A stretch of 64,000 nucleotides of DNA from Guadua angustifolia (taxonomy: Eukaryota > Streptophyta > Magnoliopsida > Poales > Poaceae): assembly GCA_036346375.1 (NCBI GenBank), contig CM070518.1, forward strand, positions 2,860,182 through 2,924,181. The letters run 5' to 3'. The stretch's first letter is position 1. Every line of letters starts with the position of its first letter. Positions 54,893-64,000 of this stretch are shown here, piece by piece. The position numbers and the translations under genes are program-made. Below the pieces are notes generated by a model. That model saw only the letters and a list, made by a program, of their open reading frames with translations, searched no databases and had not been told where the DNA came from.

Positions 54893-57228
54893 TTATTGCT
54901 CTTCATCAAAAGACTTAGCAACTGAACTTGAAAGGACTTGAGTTGTAGCATCATCCTCATTCCAGGATTCACCTCCATATACTTCTGTTGGTTCTGGAGT
55001 AGAGGCTGGAAGTTGAGTGAAGGGCCTTGGAGAGTAAGCAGACTCATGATGACTTGAAGCCTTACATTTATTTCCACTTTGAGCACTAAGCTCTCTGCCA
55101 TTTTCAGATTTGGTCTTACTTGCACTGTGAGCACTTGGCTCTTTGCTTTTTTCAGATTTATTCATGCTAATGTTGTGATAACTATGATGACTGCTGTGAT
55201 GACTGTTAGCAGAAGGCATTTGATTGTGATTGGAGCTCATTGGTGCTACAAAGCTGTCATGAGAGTGATGATCAGTAGTCGCCTTCGCTTTGAGCCAGAA
55301 AACTTCCACCAAAGCTGTTGTTATCATACTTATTTTCAGCACTTGCCTCATTTTCTTCTGAAGATCCATATTCAAGTACCACTTCCATACTTGGTTGATT
55401 GGCTTCTTCTTCTTGATCAGGTTGATCTGGTTCGTCCCTTTCATTGGGTTGGTTTGATTGTAATCCTTGAAGGAAACCAGTCACTCTTAGATTTTGTCTG
55501 GTGGATTTGTGCATATTGTATTTCTTTGAAAAGTACTTGAATTCTCTGTTCAGATCATTTTGAGAAATTATTCCTTGTGCCAACAGTACTTGAGTGATTT
55601 GTTGAGCAAAAGGTAAAGGACTGCCCATTTTTCTATACACTGCCTCTTCCATCTCCCCAAAGATGTAATCAACCAAACTATGGGTTGTCTTGACAAGATA
55701 AGATGCAGCAGCCAGGCTAGGGTTGGGGTCACACCTTCTTTGTATCCAGATTAAGGAAAATAGTGTGCCTCAAAATCAGCAGTAATAGGGGTGGCAATTG
55801 TACCTACGGATTCGGGTACCCACGGGTTTTGCACCCGGTCGGGTCGGGTTCGGGTTTTAATTTTTACCCGCGGGTTCTTTGGGTCAGGTACCCGAAATGG
55901 GTTCGGGTCGGGTTCGGGTTTTAACTTTCACCCGCGGGTACCCATCGGGTACCCAAAATACTGCATATACCCATCGGGTACCCGTCGGGTTCTGGGTATC
56001 CATCGGGTTTGGGGTCGGATTTCGTGTACCCGTCGGGTTCGGCTCGGGTTTTTGGGTTCGGGTTTCTTGTCGGGTCGGGTTTTGCAAAACCCACACCGAC
56101 CCAACCTATTGCCACCCGTATTACACAAACCCATCGGGTACCCGTCGGATTTCGGGTAACTGCCGGGTTCGGGTATAGATTTTTACCCGATATGGTATTC
56201 GGGTTCGGATCGGGTTTTTCAATTCGGGTTTCAGGTCGGGTCAGGTTTTGTGAAACCCGCACCCGACCCAACCTGACCCGTTGCCATCTCTAAGCAGCAA
56301 CACTTTGGCTTCTTCAGACAGATAGGAAACTCTGTTGGGATGAAAATCTGCACTAGTGATATCCTTGTATATGTGTGCAGACACTTGTAAATCAGGCATA
56401 TCACCAACTAACCTCCATCTCTGACAAGGATACATCTTTTCATATATTCTTATCATATTCATTAATGGACTTGAAGCTCCAATTGCAGATTCAAACTGAG
56501 GAGATCTGATTTTTCTTATTTTTCCATTCATAGAGAACATAATATGCTTTCTCTGCTTGTTAACCGATAGGGATGTATAGAACTCTAAGGTTCTTTTGAT
56601 ACTCCAAGGGATTGTTTTGTTTGACATTAAATAAATCAATCCTGGGGTTGAGTTTATACAGTCAAACAGTCTTATTGAGCCGATTTTGGAGTTTACTTGT
56701 TCCCAATCCACATACTAATGGTTTGACAAGGCTAAGATCAACTTCCCTTTTCCATCTCTTCTATTCAGATAAACATTATAGATATTCCTATGGAGCAGGG
56801 AAACAAAGTTTTCACCCAGAGCTGGTCTTGAGTCAGGAAACCAAACTTTCTCATTTACTAATCTCACAGCCTCAGTTTCTTGCCTCTTAGGACAGCTAGT
56901 TCTTCACTACTCAAAATATCAACTTCAGCAAGTAGCTCAGTATTTTCTGAAGATGATTCACTATCAGGTAATCACTATCTTCAGAGGATGAATCAGATTC
57001 CACTACTTGTTTGCCTTTTCCCTTCATTGGGTGTGATGTGACTAGCTTTCTATTCATTCTACCAATATTGTGAACATCTTGAATAAGCACTGGTCCTTGA
57101 GGTTGTCTAGGTAAAGATATTCTAGGAGATGAACTAGACACTTTCTGTTTCTTGCCTTTTACTTTGTCAATAATTTTCTCTAATAATCCCCTTTTGTTTG
57201 GGTTCTTTGACCTCATCTTAACCACCAA
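54893..57228 (-). pseudogene. Third ORF (env-position) of the Sirevirus-like element, broken
   Basis: ATG at 57226-57228 (MVVKMRSKNPNKRGLLEKI), basic then Ser/acidic (SDSSSEDSD, about 56950), then in changed frames LAEVDILSSEELAVLRGKK (about 56935-56880), VDWEQVNSKIGSIRLFDCIN (56711 down), SADFHPNRVSYLSEEAKVLL (about 56350-56295). After the MITE: VDYIFGEMEEAVYRKMGSPL (55676 down), a coil-like charged middle, and a His/Ser-rich C-terminus ending DEEQ at 54893. Such an ORF 3' of pol is known from Sireviruses, where it is called envelope-like. I see no clear signal peptide or membrane span, so an envelope role is not supported. Frameshifts near 56890, 55750 and 55300, and the MITE, disable it. 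Confidence 0.65.
55786..56292. mobile_element. hAT-like MITE
   Basis: 507 bp with ends TAGGGGTGGCAAT and ...GTTGCCATCTCTA (10 of 12 match inverted) and 8-bp flanks AGCAGTAA (55778-55785) and AGCAGCAA (56293-56300), 7 of 8 alike, as expected of hAT. The interior is built of GGGTACCCGTCGGGT-like units, which create long spurious frames in all directions. Confidence 0.85.
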
Positions 57229-58576
57229 CTAAAGTTCAATTCTTGTTCAGACAGACTCAAAAGCAAAACCCCTTGTTAAGCGCATTGACCAGACCTAAGC
57301 AAAAATAAACACTAGAGTCTAAGTTCTAGGTCTAGGGTTTTGACAAGAAGGAAAAAAAGGGTTTAGGGTAAACTCACTGAGCCTGGAAGAATTTCTTGCG
57401 TAGAAGGGCCAGATGAACACCGTTGCCAAGATCCGATTAGGGATTTGCTTCGGTGCTAAGACGATTTTTCTGGCTTTGAGAGGTTTGCGCAAGCAAAGAT
57501 GTGCCAAAGGGGAATTTCTGATGGAAGAGGTAATTGCATTGAATGAGAGTAAAGAAGACAAGGGAATCTTGGTAAGTGACACCATTAAAACAAGGTGGTT
57601 GAAGGGAACATGCGTACTGGTAAAAAGGTGGTGGGACCCTTTAGGTAAAACGATTTTGAGCAAATACATAGGGTCCCGAAATCAAGGACATGTTAGCAAA
57701 AGATAAGTCCTAAAGCAATAGGCAAGATTTTGAACAAATTTTGAAATTTTAGAAGAGAAAAAAAATTATAAAATAGATCAAATCCATTTGAACTTAGAAA
57801 AGAAATAGTCTTAGAAACATTTTCATCTATGCCACTTATTTTGAGAGATAGAACAGAGAGATTACCTATTGCGTTAGACCAAATCTATTCAGATACAGAC
57901 TAGACTAATTTTGGTCCGTGGTTAAAGAGTTTTACTCTAGACAATATCGAGACCAAAACTTCCTTTAACGCCGGACCAAATTTTTTTAGTCCGTTGTGCA
58001 TTGATTTTTGCTTTTAGATTGGTCCGTCGCAAATGGTTACTTGTCAGTTCACTTCAATTGATTTTAGTCTGCAGTATGAATATATTTCAGAAGATTAAAA
58101 TTATGAGGTATAGCTAAGTTCCTTTAAATTTTCAAATATCCATTAAAGTTAATCAAGAGAAATAAAGGAAGTGGATCTTTGACAAATCTTAAGATAAGCA
58201 ACCAAAACAGCAGCAAAACACTTAACTTGGAGGACTTGAGCTCTCAGGAAATGTTTGAATCCAATTTCCAAATGAGTATTAGTATTTGCAACATAAGCTC
58301 AGCTGAAAGACTCAAGTGTTGAATAGGGAATTTTTAGATAAATTTTGCACTGGATTTGAATGAGTCAGGATTTTGACTTAATTATTATATTTTGTATAGG
58401 ATGAGAAAGAAGCATAGTAAGGGAAGACTTATAGCAGTATTTTCTCAATTTTAATTGAAGGGACTTACCAAAATATCATTTTGATTTTAATTCAGCATTT
58501 TTGAATTTATTTATACACACAGTGGGTATCAAGAAATGCATAGTAGGCAAACTTGCTCCCCCTTAATGTGATATCA
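57229..58576 (-). other. pol to third-ORF spacer of the Sirevirus-like element
   Basis: No supported protein. A polypurine tract (TTAAGGGGGAGCAAG on the minus strand) sits at about 58553-58566 right after the pol stop. GGACCAAAT...AGTCCG palindromes like those of the LTR occur at about 57880-58025. Confidence 0.55.
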
Positions 58577-61500
58577 TCAAACAATATTTGAGAAGTCAAT
58601 AATATTTAGTTCATTTCTCAATTTTGAAAATCTGGCCTCATCTAGTGGTTTAGTGAAAATATCAGCCAATTGGTCCTCAGTTCTTACATAACTAAGCATA
58701 ATATCTCCTTTAGCAACATGATAACGAATAAAGTGATGTCAAATTTCAATATACTTAGTTCTGGAATGTTGGACCGAATTGTTTGCTATTTTCACTGCAC
58801 TTTCATTATCACATAATAGAGGCACATTATCAAATTTTATTCCAAAATCTAGAAATGTTTGCTTGATGAATAGAATTTGAGACTGTAATTGCCAGCGATA
58901 CATATTCGCCGGCGATGGAAGGTGCTACTGAATTTTTCTTTTTAGAGCACCAAGAAACTAAAGATCTTCCAAGCAAATGACAACCCCCTGAGGTGCTTTT
59001 ACGATCAATTTTGCAGCCGGCATAATCAGAATCTGAATAGCCGAGAAACTCAAATAGAGCACCCTTAGGGTACCCATAAACCAATACTTGGAGTAAACTT
59101 AAGATATCTAAATATTCTTTCACATCACTTAGGTGAATTTCTTTAGGTGCAACTTGGAATCTAACACACATACAAACACTAAACATGATATCAGGCCTAG
59201 ATGCTGTCAAGTAAAGTAATGACCCAATCATAGACCTATATAGCTTTTGGTCAACAGACTTACCTCCCACGTCTTGATCAAGATGTGTATTTGTTGCCAT
59301 GGGAGTCTTAATTGGCTTGCATTCTTCCATTTTGAAGCGCTTGTGGAGGTCCTTGGTGTACTTCTCTTGTGAGATAAATGTTTCCTCCTTCAATTGCTTA
59401 ACTTAAAATCCAAGAAAGAATGACAGCTCCCCAATCATGGACATCTCAAATTCCTTGGCCATCATGTCACCAAACTCCTCGCAAAGATAGTCATTAGTAC
59501 ATCCAAAAATGATATCATCAACATATATTTGACATATCATTAATGTTTCATTGATTTCTTTCAGAAATAGTGTTGGATCAACCTTTCTAATTTTGAAGTT
59601 CTTATTTATCAGAAAGTCTCTAAGGCGCTCATACCATGCTCTAGGAGCTTGTTTTAGGCCATAAAGAGCTTTAGATAACTTATAAATATGATTAGGCAAG
59701 TTTGAATCTTCAAAACCATGTGGTTGTTCAACATAAACAGTTTCATCAATGACACCATTAAGAAAAACACTTTTCACATCCTTTTGAAAAAGAGTGATAT
59801 TAAAGTGAGAAGCAAAAGCTAGAAGAAACCGTATAGTTTCAAGGCGTGCTACAGGAGCATATGTTTCCCCATAGTCAAGTCCTTCCACTTGAGTAAAGCC
59901 TTGGGCTACTAATCTAGCTTTATTCCTTATTATCACTCCATTTTCATCTTGTTTGTTTCGGAACACCCATTTTGTACCAATAACATTATGATCCTTTGGG
60001 CGTTCTACTAAGCTCCAGATTTTGTTTCTTTCAAAATTGTTGAGCTCTTCCTCCATAGCAATTATCCAGTCAGCATCTTCTAGGGCTTCTTCCACTGATT
60101 TAGGCTCAACACAGGAAACAAACGAATAATGTTCACAAAATGTAGCATATCTAGAGCGTGTTTGAACTCCCTTACTAATTTCACCAATGATTTGGTCGGT
60201 GGGATGATCTTTTGCAATTGTGTGATGGCTCTTGATGAGGGTTGGTCTGTCTTTGTCTTTTTCTTCTTCTTCCTGAGTTCCATCATGTGGTTCCATAGAT
60301 GCTGTTGGCAATTCATCTTTGTCTTCCTTGGGTTTAATGTCACCAACTTCCATTTTCCTTATTGCTTGCACCAAGCCATCTTCACCTACATCATCTAAAT
60401 TCTCATGCTCACCTTGTGAGCCATTAGATTCATCAAATTTGATATCATAAGTTCCTTCTACTAAGCCAGTTGTATTGTTGAATACTCTATATGCTTTGGA
60501 CTTGGAAGAGTAACCTAGCATGATGCCTTTGTCACATCTAGTTTGAAATTTACCCAAATGTGTTCTCTTTTTGTAGATATATGCTTTGCAACCAAATAAA
60601 CGAAAGTATGATATGTTAGGTCTTCTACCTACCAATAATTCATAAGGTGTTTTCTTTAGAAGTCTATGAAGATAAAGGCGATTAATAGCATGACAAGCAA
60701 TATTAATGGCTTCAGCCCAGAAGGCATCAGAAGTATCATACTCATCTAGCATAGACCTAGCCATTTCAATTAAAGTTCTATTCTTTCTCTCAACTACACC
60801 ATTTTGTTGAGGAGTATAGGTAGCTGAGAGTTCATGCTTAATTCCTAATTCATCACAATATTCAATGATATTTGTATTAACAAACTCAGATCCATTGTCA
60901 CTTTTGATTTTCTTGATGGGATAATAAAATTCATTTTGGGTCCTTTTTGCAAAGGTTTTGAAGATTTTTCCATCTTCACTTTTGTTTGATAAAAAGAAAA
61001 CCCAAGTGAATCTGGAGAAATCATCAACTATAACCAAGCAATATGAGTTACCATCAATGCTAGCATATGAAGTGGGGCTAAATACATCCATATGCAGAAG
61101 CTCAAGTGGTCTAGTGGTAGACATGATACTCTTGGTTGGATGAGAATTAGCTACTTGCTTGCCTGCTTGACAGGCACTATATAGCTTGTTCTTTTCAAAT
61201 TTAACATCCTTCAGTCCCACCACTAGCTCATTTTTGAAAAACTTTTTGAGATTAGACATACCTACATGCCCAAGACGCCTATGCCAAAGCCATCTAAGAG
61301 AAACTTTAGTTAACAGGCAAGTCGAGATGCAGGAGGAGTTAGATTTGAAATCAACTAAATAAAGATTTTGAAATATGAAACCTTTGAAAATAAGCTTTTC
61401 ATTTTCATCAAACACAGTAACCCCATCAGATGAAAAGTTACAATGGAATCCAAGATCACATAGTTGAGCAACAGATAGTAGGTTGAAATTCAAGGAATCA

Positions 61501-61720
61501 ATAAGAACATTGTTAATAGAATGATCATTTGATATAGTAATCTTACCAAGACCTTTTACCTTTCACTTGCTGTTATCTCCAAAAGTGGTTTTGTGGCTTG
61601 GATCACTTTCTCCTTCAATTGAGATGAACATTCTTGAGGCCCCGGTCATGTGTTGAGTGCATCCACTATTAATTACCCAATGCCGGCCTACACTTTTGTA
61701 GTTCACCTGCAATTTCATTT
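58577..61720 (-). pseudogene. copia protease-integrase-RT-RNase H
   Basis: Protease WVINSGCTQHMTG (about 61683-61645) has Asn in place of the catalytic Asp of the DSG motif, and an in-frame TGA follows near 61563. The 696-aa frame 61493-59403 holds the integrase zinc region WHRRLGH...ACQAGK (first Cys of the CxxC pair is Tyr: YSAC), MDVFSPTSYAS, KSDNGSEF and NGVVERKNRTL, then RT WVFRNKQDENGVI, ALYGLKQAPRAWYERL and YVDDIIFG (about 59525). TAA at 59403-59405 interrupts at SFFLGF. The same frame resumes (59393) with DLHKRFKMEECKPIKTPM and SMIGSLLYLTASRPD, then RNase H SDSDYAGCKIDRKSTSG (about 59030). After a shift near 58870, CDNESAVKIANN (about 58815) and FTKPLDEARF lead to the stop at 58577-58579. 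Confidence 0.9.
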
Positions 61721-62131
61721 CTTGGCTTTAGGTACCCAAATCTTTTGGGTCCGTTGGTGTTAGTTTCAACAATCTTTGGCCCAAATGGATTTAGGAGTAA
61801 TGACTTGAGTACCCAAATGGCTCTAAGTTTCTTATCAAGATTAGATGGCCCAACAAATTTTACATTCATTTTACCCCTAAAATCCTTGAATAGCATATAA
61901 TGAGCATCCACCATGCAACCACTTTTTAATTTAGCATGAGAATATTTGTAAGATGGCAATTTTTAGATTCATGATTTGATTTATGACAGTAGTAGCATTG
62001 TGTGCCCTTCTTGATAAAAATCTGTTCGAACTTGTTTGATCTATTTTTCTTGGGCAAACTGTTAGGCTTATACCCTAAGCCCTTTTTGCCCAAGTTGGGT
62101 CTTTGTTCAACCAAAATTTTATCAAGAGTAG
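61721..62131 (-). pseudogene. copia gag C-terminal part
   Basis: TTLDKILVEQRPNLGKKGLG (from 62128) and a CCHC zinc knuckle CYYCHKSNHESKNC (about 62003-61962), followed by GCMVDAHYMLFKDFRGKM (about 61920-61870) and PFGPKIVETNTNGPKRFGYL (about 61785-61730). The knuckle binds the element's RNA. The upstream part is cut by the LTR at 62132. Confidence 0.75.
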
Positions 62132-64000
62132 TGTCGGCGTTTCGTATAACCGGCAAGTGAATTTATAAGTTGAAAGGGGTCGCACGTCCCCTCTCCTCGA
62201 ATGGCTAGACTCGGAAGTCTGGATATATCTTGGTTTGGGCGAACGTCCCTACTTCGATTTTAGGCGGCGATTTGTATTGCTCGCGCAGAAGGTCACCGAG
62301 ATTACAAAGCGGAGGCGAGGACAGCCCTCGGCTCGTTTGAAAGGAGGAGGTTGGGACGGCTCAGTATGCAGGCGAGCGGGAAGTGATCACGCGTGCATGT
62401 GCTCGTGCAGGGGGCGTGGCCATTCCCAGAGGACCCTGCCTCCCTTTATATAGGCGGAGGGGGCAGGTTACACGGGTTTTCCTAAAAAGAGTGGCAGGGA
62501 TAGGCCATGCCCGGGTGTCCTAGTCCTTTGGTCTTGTTGATTGACAGTCTTCTGCTCACCCCATGCCGGGTTGGTAGTCACAACGGACGGCGCTCCCTTG
62601 GGAAGATCTTTGCCCTCCGTGCACTAGTCAGATGTTGACGGCATGAAGGGACGGGTGCTTTCACTGAGGCCGCCCTCTGGTTTCCTCGGGAAGGGTCCAT
62701 CCGTCCCAACACAGCCGTCGTGCCCGTACGACGGGTGACCAGCGCGGTGTAGACTGATGACGTGGCGGAGGTTGCGGTGCTAGAGCTCATTGGGGGCCCC
62801 GGCCATGATCCAGTCCGAACTGCGGGCGTCGGTCTGAGTCTCAGGCGACCCTGCGAAGCGTCTGGTATGAGCCCTTGGTCGGCGTCGAACTCTTGAGGCG
62901 CTTGGTCTGGGTCTCGGTCGGGTCCCGGGCGCTGTCAAGTCGGATTGGAAGAACAAAGGCAGGATCTTGTGCGTGCAGAGGAGGTCCTCTTGGCGCTCTG
63001 TAATCTTGTTGATCCGGCTTTGAACCCAGTTGCTTGAGAGAGAGATCGCTCTTGAGATGAGTGTATTCTTTGCCGTGAGGTACCCTTGTATGAGTGTTAA
63101 ATCATGAGCCGGGGCCATCTGAAATCTGGCGTTCCGGACGGACCCCTCATCTCAGGCTGGCTCGATCTCCTCAACGGCACGGAGTGGTTTATCGAAGCAA
63201 TAGGTCTCCTTTACGGGGGCCGCCTTGCTCGGCCTAGCCCGACAAATTGGGTTGGTCGGTCTTGTCGGGTGTCTTGTGGCGCACCGGTGGAGTGTAACCC
63301 CTAGCCCCAGTGGGTTGAGCAATTTGGTCGGGGTTACCTTAGTAGGCGTGTATCCTCCGGGGCAGATTTAGTGGGCCCAGCCGGGTCCGAGCCCCCAAGC
63401 GGATCGGGGGGCTTATCCTGCTGGCGGACTCCGATCGGCTTGGTTGGCTGGTTTCGGCCAGGTGAGCGCGAGCGCACCCGGTGGGCGTCGCCCTCGAGCC
63501 CCCGAGCGGGTCGAAGATTTGGTCGGTGGCTGCCTTTACCAGATGACCCCGACCGACTTGGTTGGTGCGGGTACCTGTGTGGCTTGCAACGAGGCTATGG
63601 TTCCTGAGTGCTCGTTTTTTTTCGTTATGGCTAGACGCGTTAGTCGGGCTGGTTTGATGCCGCAGCTAGGCGAGTTAGTCGGGCTGGTTTAACGCCGCAG
63701 CTAGGTGAAGGGCATCCATCCCGAGTCCTCGTCGGGCGAGGCTATCTGCGAGAGGAGAGGCCGCTGTCGGTCCCAATATCGCCCGTCGCGGTGTGGGACT
63801 GGAGGGTGAGCAAGCGCATGTTTACCATCGTTGGCGAACACCGTGCTCGTGGAGCTACAAACGGGTTATCCGAGTGGGCCCTGGGGATCCCCCCGGTAAG
63901 GGACCCCTTAGCGGACTGTCCCTGCGTCGGGCGTCCGACCCGCTGGGGGCGACCTATAAAAAACCTTTCTTTACTCGATCCGTCTTGGACCCCGAGCCGT
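62132..64000 (-). mobile_element. gypsy-type LTR end, runs past the window
   Basis: TGTCGGCGTTTCGTATAACC at 62132 is the reversed 3' end of an LTR (…CCGACA), similar at its tip to the LTR at 11538-12915. On the minus strand a clear TATA box GCCTATATAAAGGGAGG lies near 62452-62436, and reversed CCAAACC/GGGC R-region phrases at about 62220. U3 upstream is GC-rich with GAGCCCCCGAGCGGGTCGAA phrases and a 38-bp tandem duplicate (GTTAGTCGGGCTGGTTT, 63641-63710). ORFs here are composition artefacts. The candidate target duplication AGTAG (62127-62131) cannot be tested. Confidence 0.7.

Larger units (their letters stand above)
53692..62131 (-). mobile_element. Sirevirus-like Ty1/copia element, partial
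   Basis: Minus-strand order: gag end with zinc knuckle, protease, integrase, RT, RNase H, polypurine-like tract, third ORF at the env position, truncated LTR. Integrase before RT makes it Ty1/copia. The third ORF plus LTR phrase GGGGCCTAGATGCTATCA fits Sireviruses. The gag 5' part and 5' LTR are cut off by a gypsy LTR at 62132. The third ORF is split by a MITE. Coding parts have stops and shifts, so it is dead. Confidence 0.82.

Noticed and set aside
55791..56293. Overlapping Gly/Arg- or Pro-rich frames on both strands
   Set aside because: They come from the GGGTACCC/GTCGGG units of the MITE.
57319..57706. 116-codon minus and 97-codon plus frames
   Set aside because: Lie in the leader of the copia third ORF; no domain and they overlap each other.
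62235..63692. Several frames in the last 1.8 kb
   Set aside because: LTR sequence with GC-rich repeats; no domain.
1..64000. tRNA, rRNA, CRISPR arrays, bacterial operons
   Set aside because: None seen. The content is plant nuclear repeats; CRISPR-like spacing does not occur.

Overview
The window reads as intergenic, repeat-rich plant nuclear DNA, most likely from a grass (Poaceae). Signs of this are a CACTA (En/Spm) transposon with GCCGGT-type subterminal repeats, a Stowaway MITE, Ty3/gypsy and Ty1/copia LTR retrotransposons of types common in grasses, primer-binding sites of the TGGTATCAGAGC (Met-tRNA) type, and long gypsy LTRs that begin TGTAACATCCC. I see no intact host gene. The only host-derived coding traces are broken gene fragments at 40.6-43.3 kb. 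The species cannot be decided from the sequence alone.

Layout. 1-10,853: the right part of a CACTA transposon, with a broken TNP2-type transposase, an internal CACTA-end-like repeat array with a TATA box, a large hairpin, a broken second gene (plant transposase_24 type with a Ulp1-like C48 protease tail), the right subterminal repeats and the right terminus. 11,538-12,915: a gypsy-type LTR with a GC-rich tandem array. 13,005-14,673: a solo copia (Sirevirus-like) LTR with a perfect 5-bp target duplication. 15,210-17,700: a decayed copia gag/integrase region on the minus strand, whose leader and probable 5' LTR reappear at 34.0-34.9 kb. That leader is split by a solo gypsy LTR (18,758-19,455 plus 30,913-34,027), and that LTR is itself split by a full-length 11.5-kb chromovirus-type gypsy element (19,456-30,912). 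35,011-40,558: a complete 5.5-kb minus-strand gypsy element (Reina-like) with 377-bp LTRs and a perfect target duplication. 40,559-43,340: gene fragments, including a phosphoenolpyruvate/phosphate-translocator-like exon pair and the C-terminal exons of a SYP7-type Qc-SNARE, followed by a Helitron-like 3' end. 44.3-46.3 kb: a plus-strand gypsy fragment that cuts off a minus-strand element apparently carrying only gag and protease (46.3-49.6 kb). 50.1-51.6 kb: a DNA element with long inverted ends. 53,692-62,131: a minus-strand Sirevirus-like copia element with a third (env-position) ORF, broken by a hAT-like MITE at 55,786-56,292. 62,132-64,000: the end of another GC-rich gypsy LTR that interrupts the copia gag and runs out of the window.

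How it fits together. Nothing here works as a pathway. It is a layered record of insertions, solo-LTR formation and decay. The most informative points are: the eight premature stops of the 35-40.6 kb element, all TAG and all in one frame with no frameshift (a pattern expected from C-to-T change at methylated CAG sites); the captured SNARE/translocator fragments close to a Helitron-like end; the element with gag and protease only; and the internal CACTA end array. Calls rest on reading motifs by eye; no alignment or database search was run.
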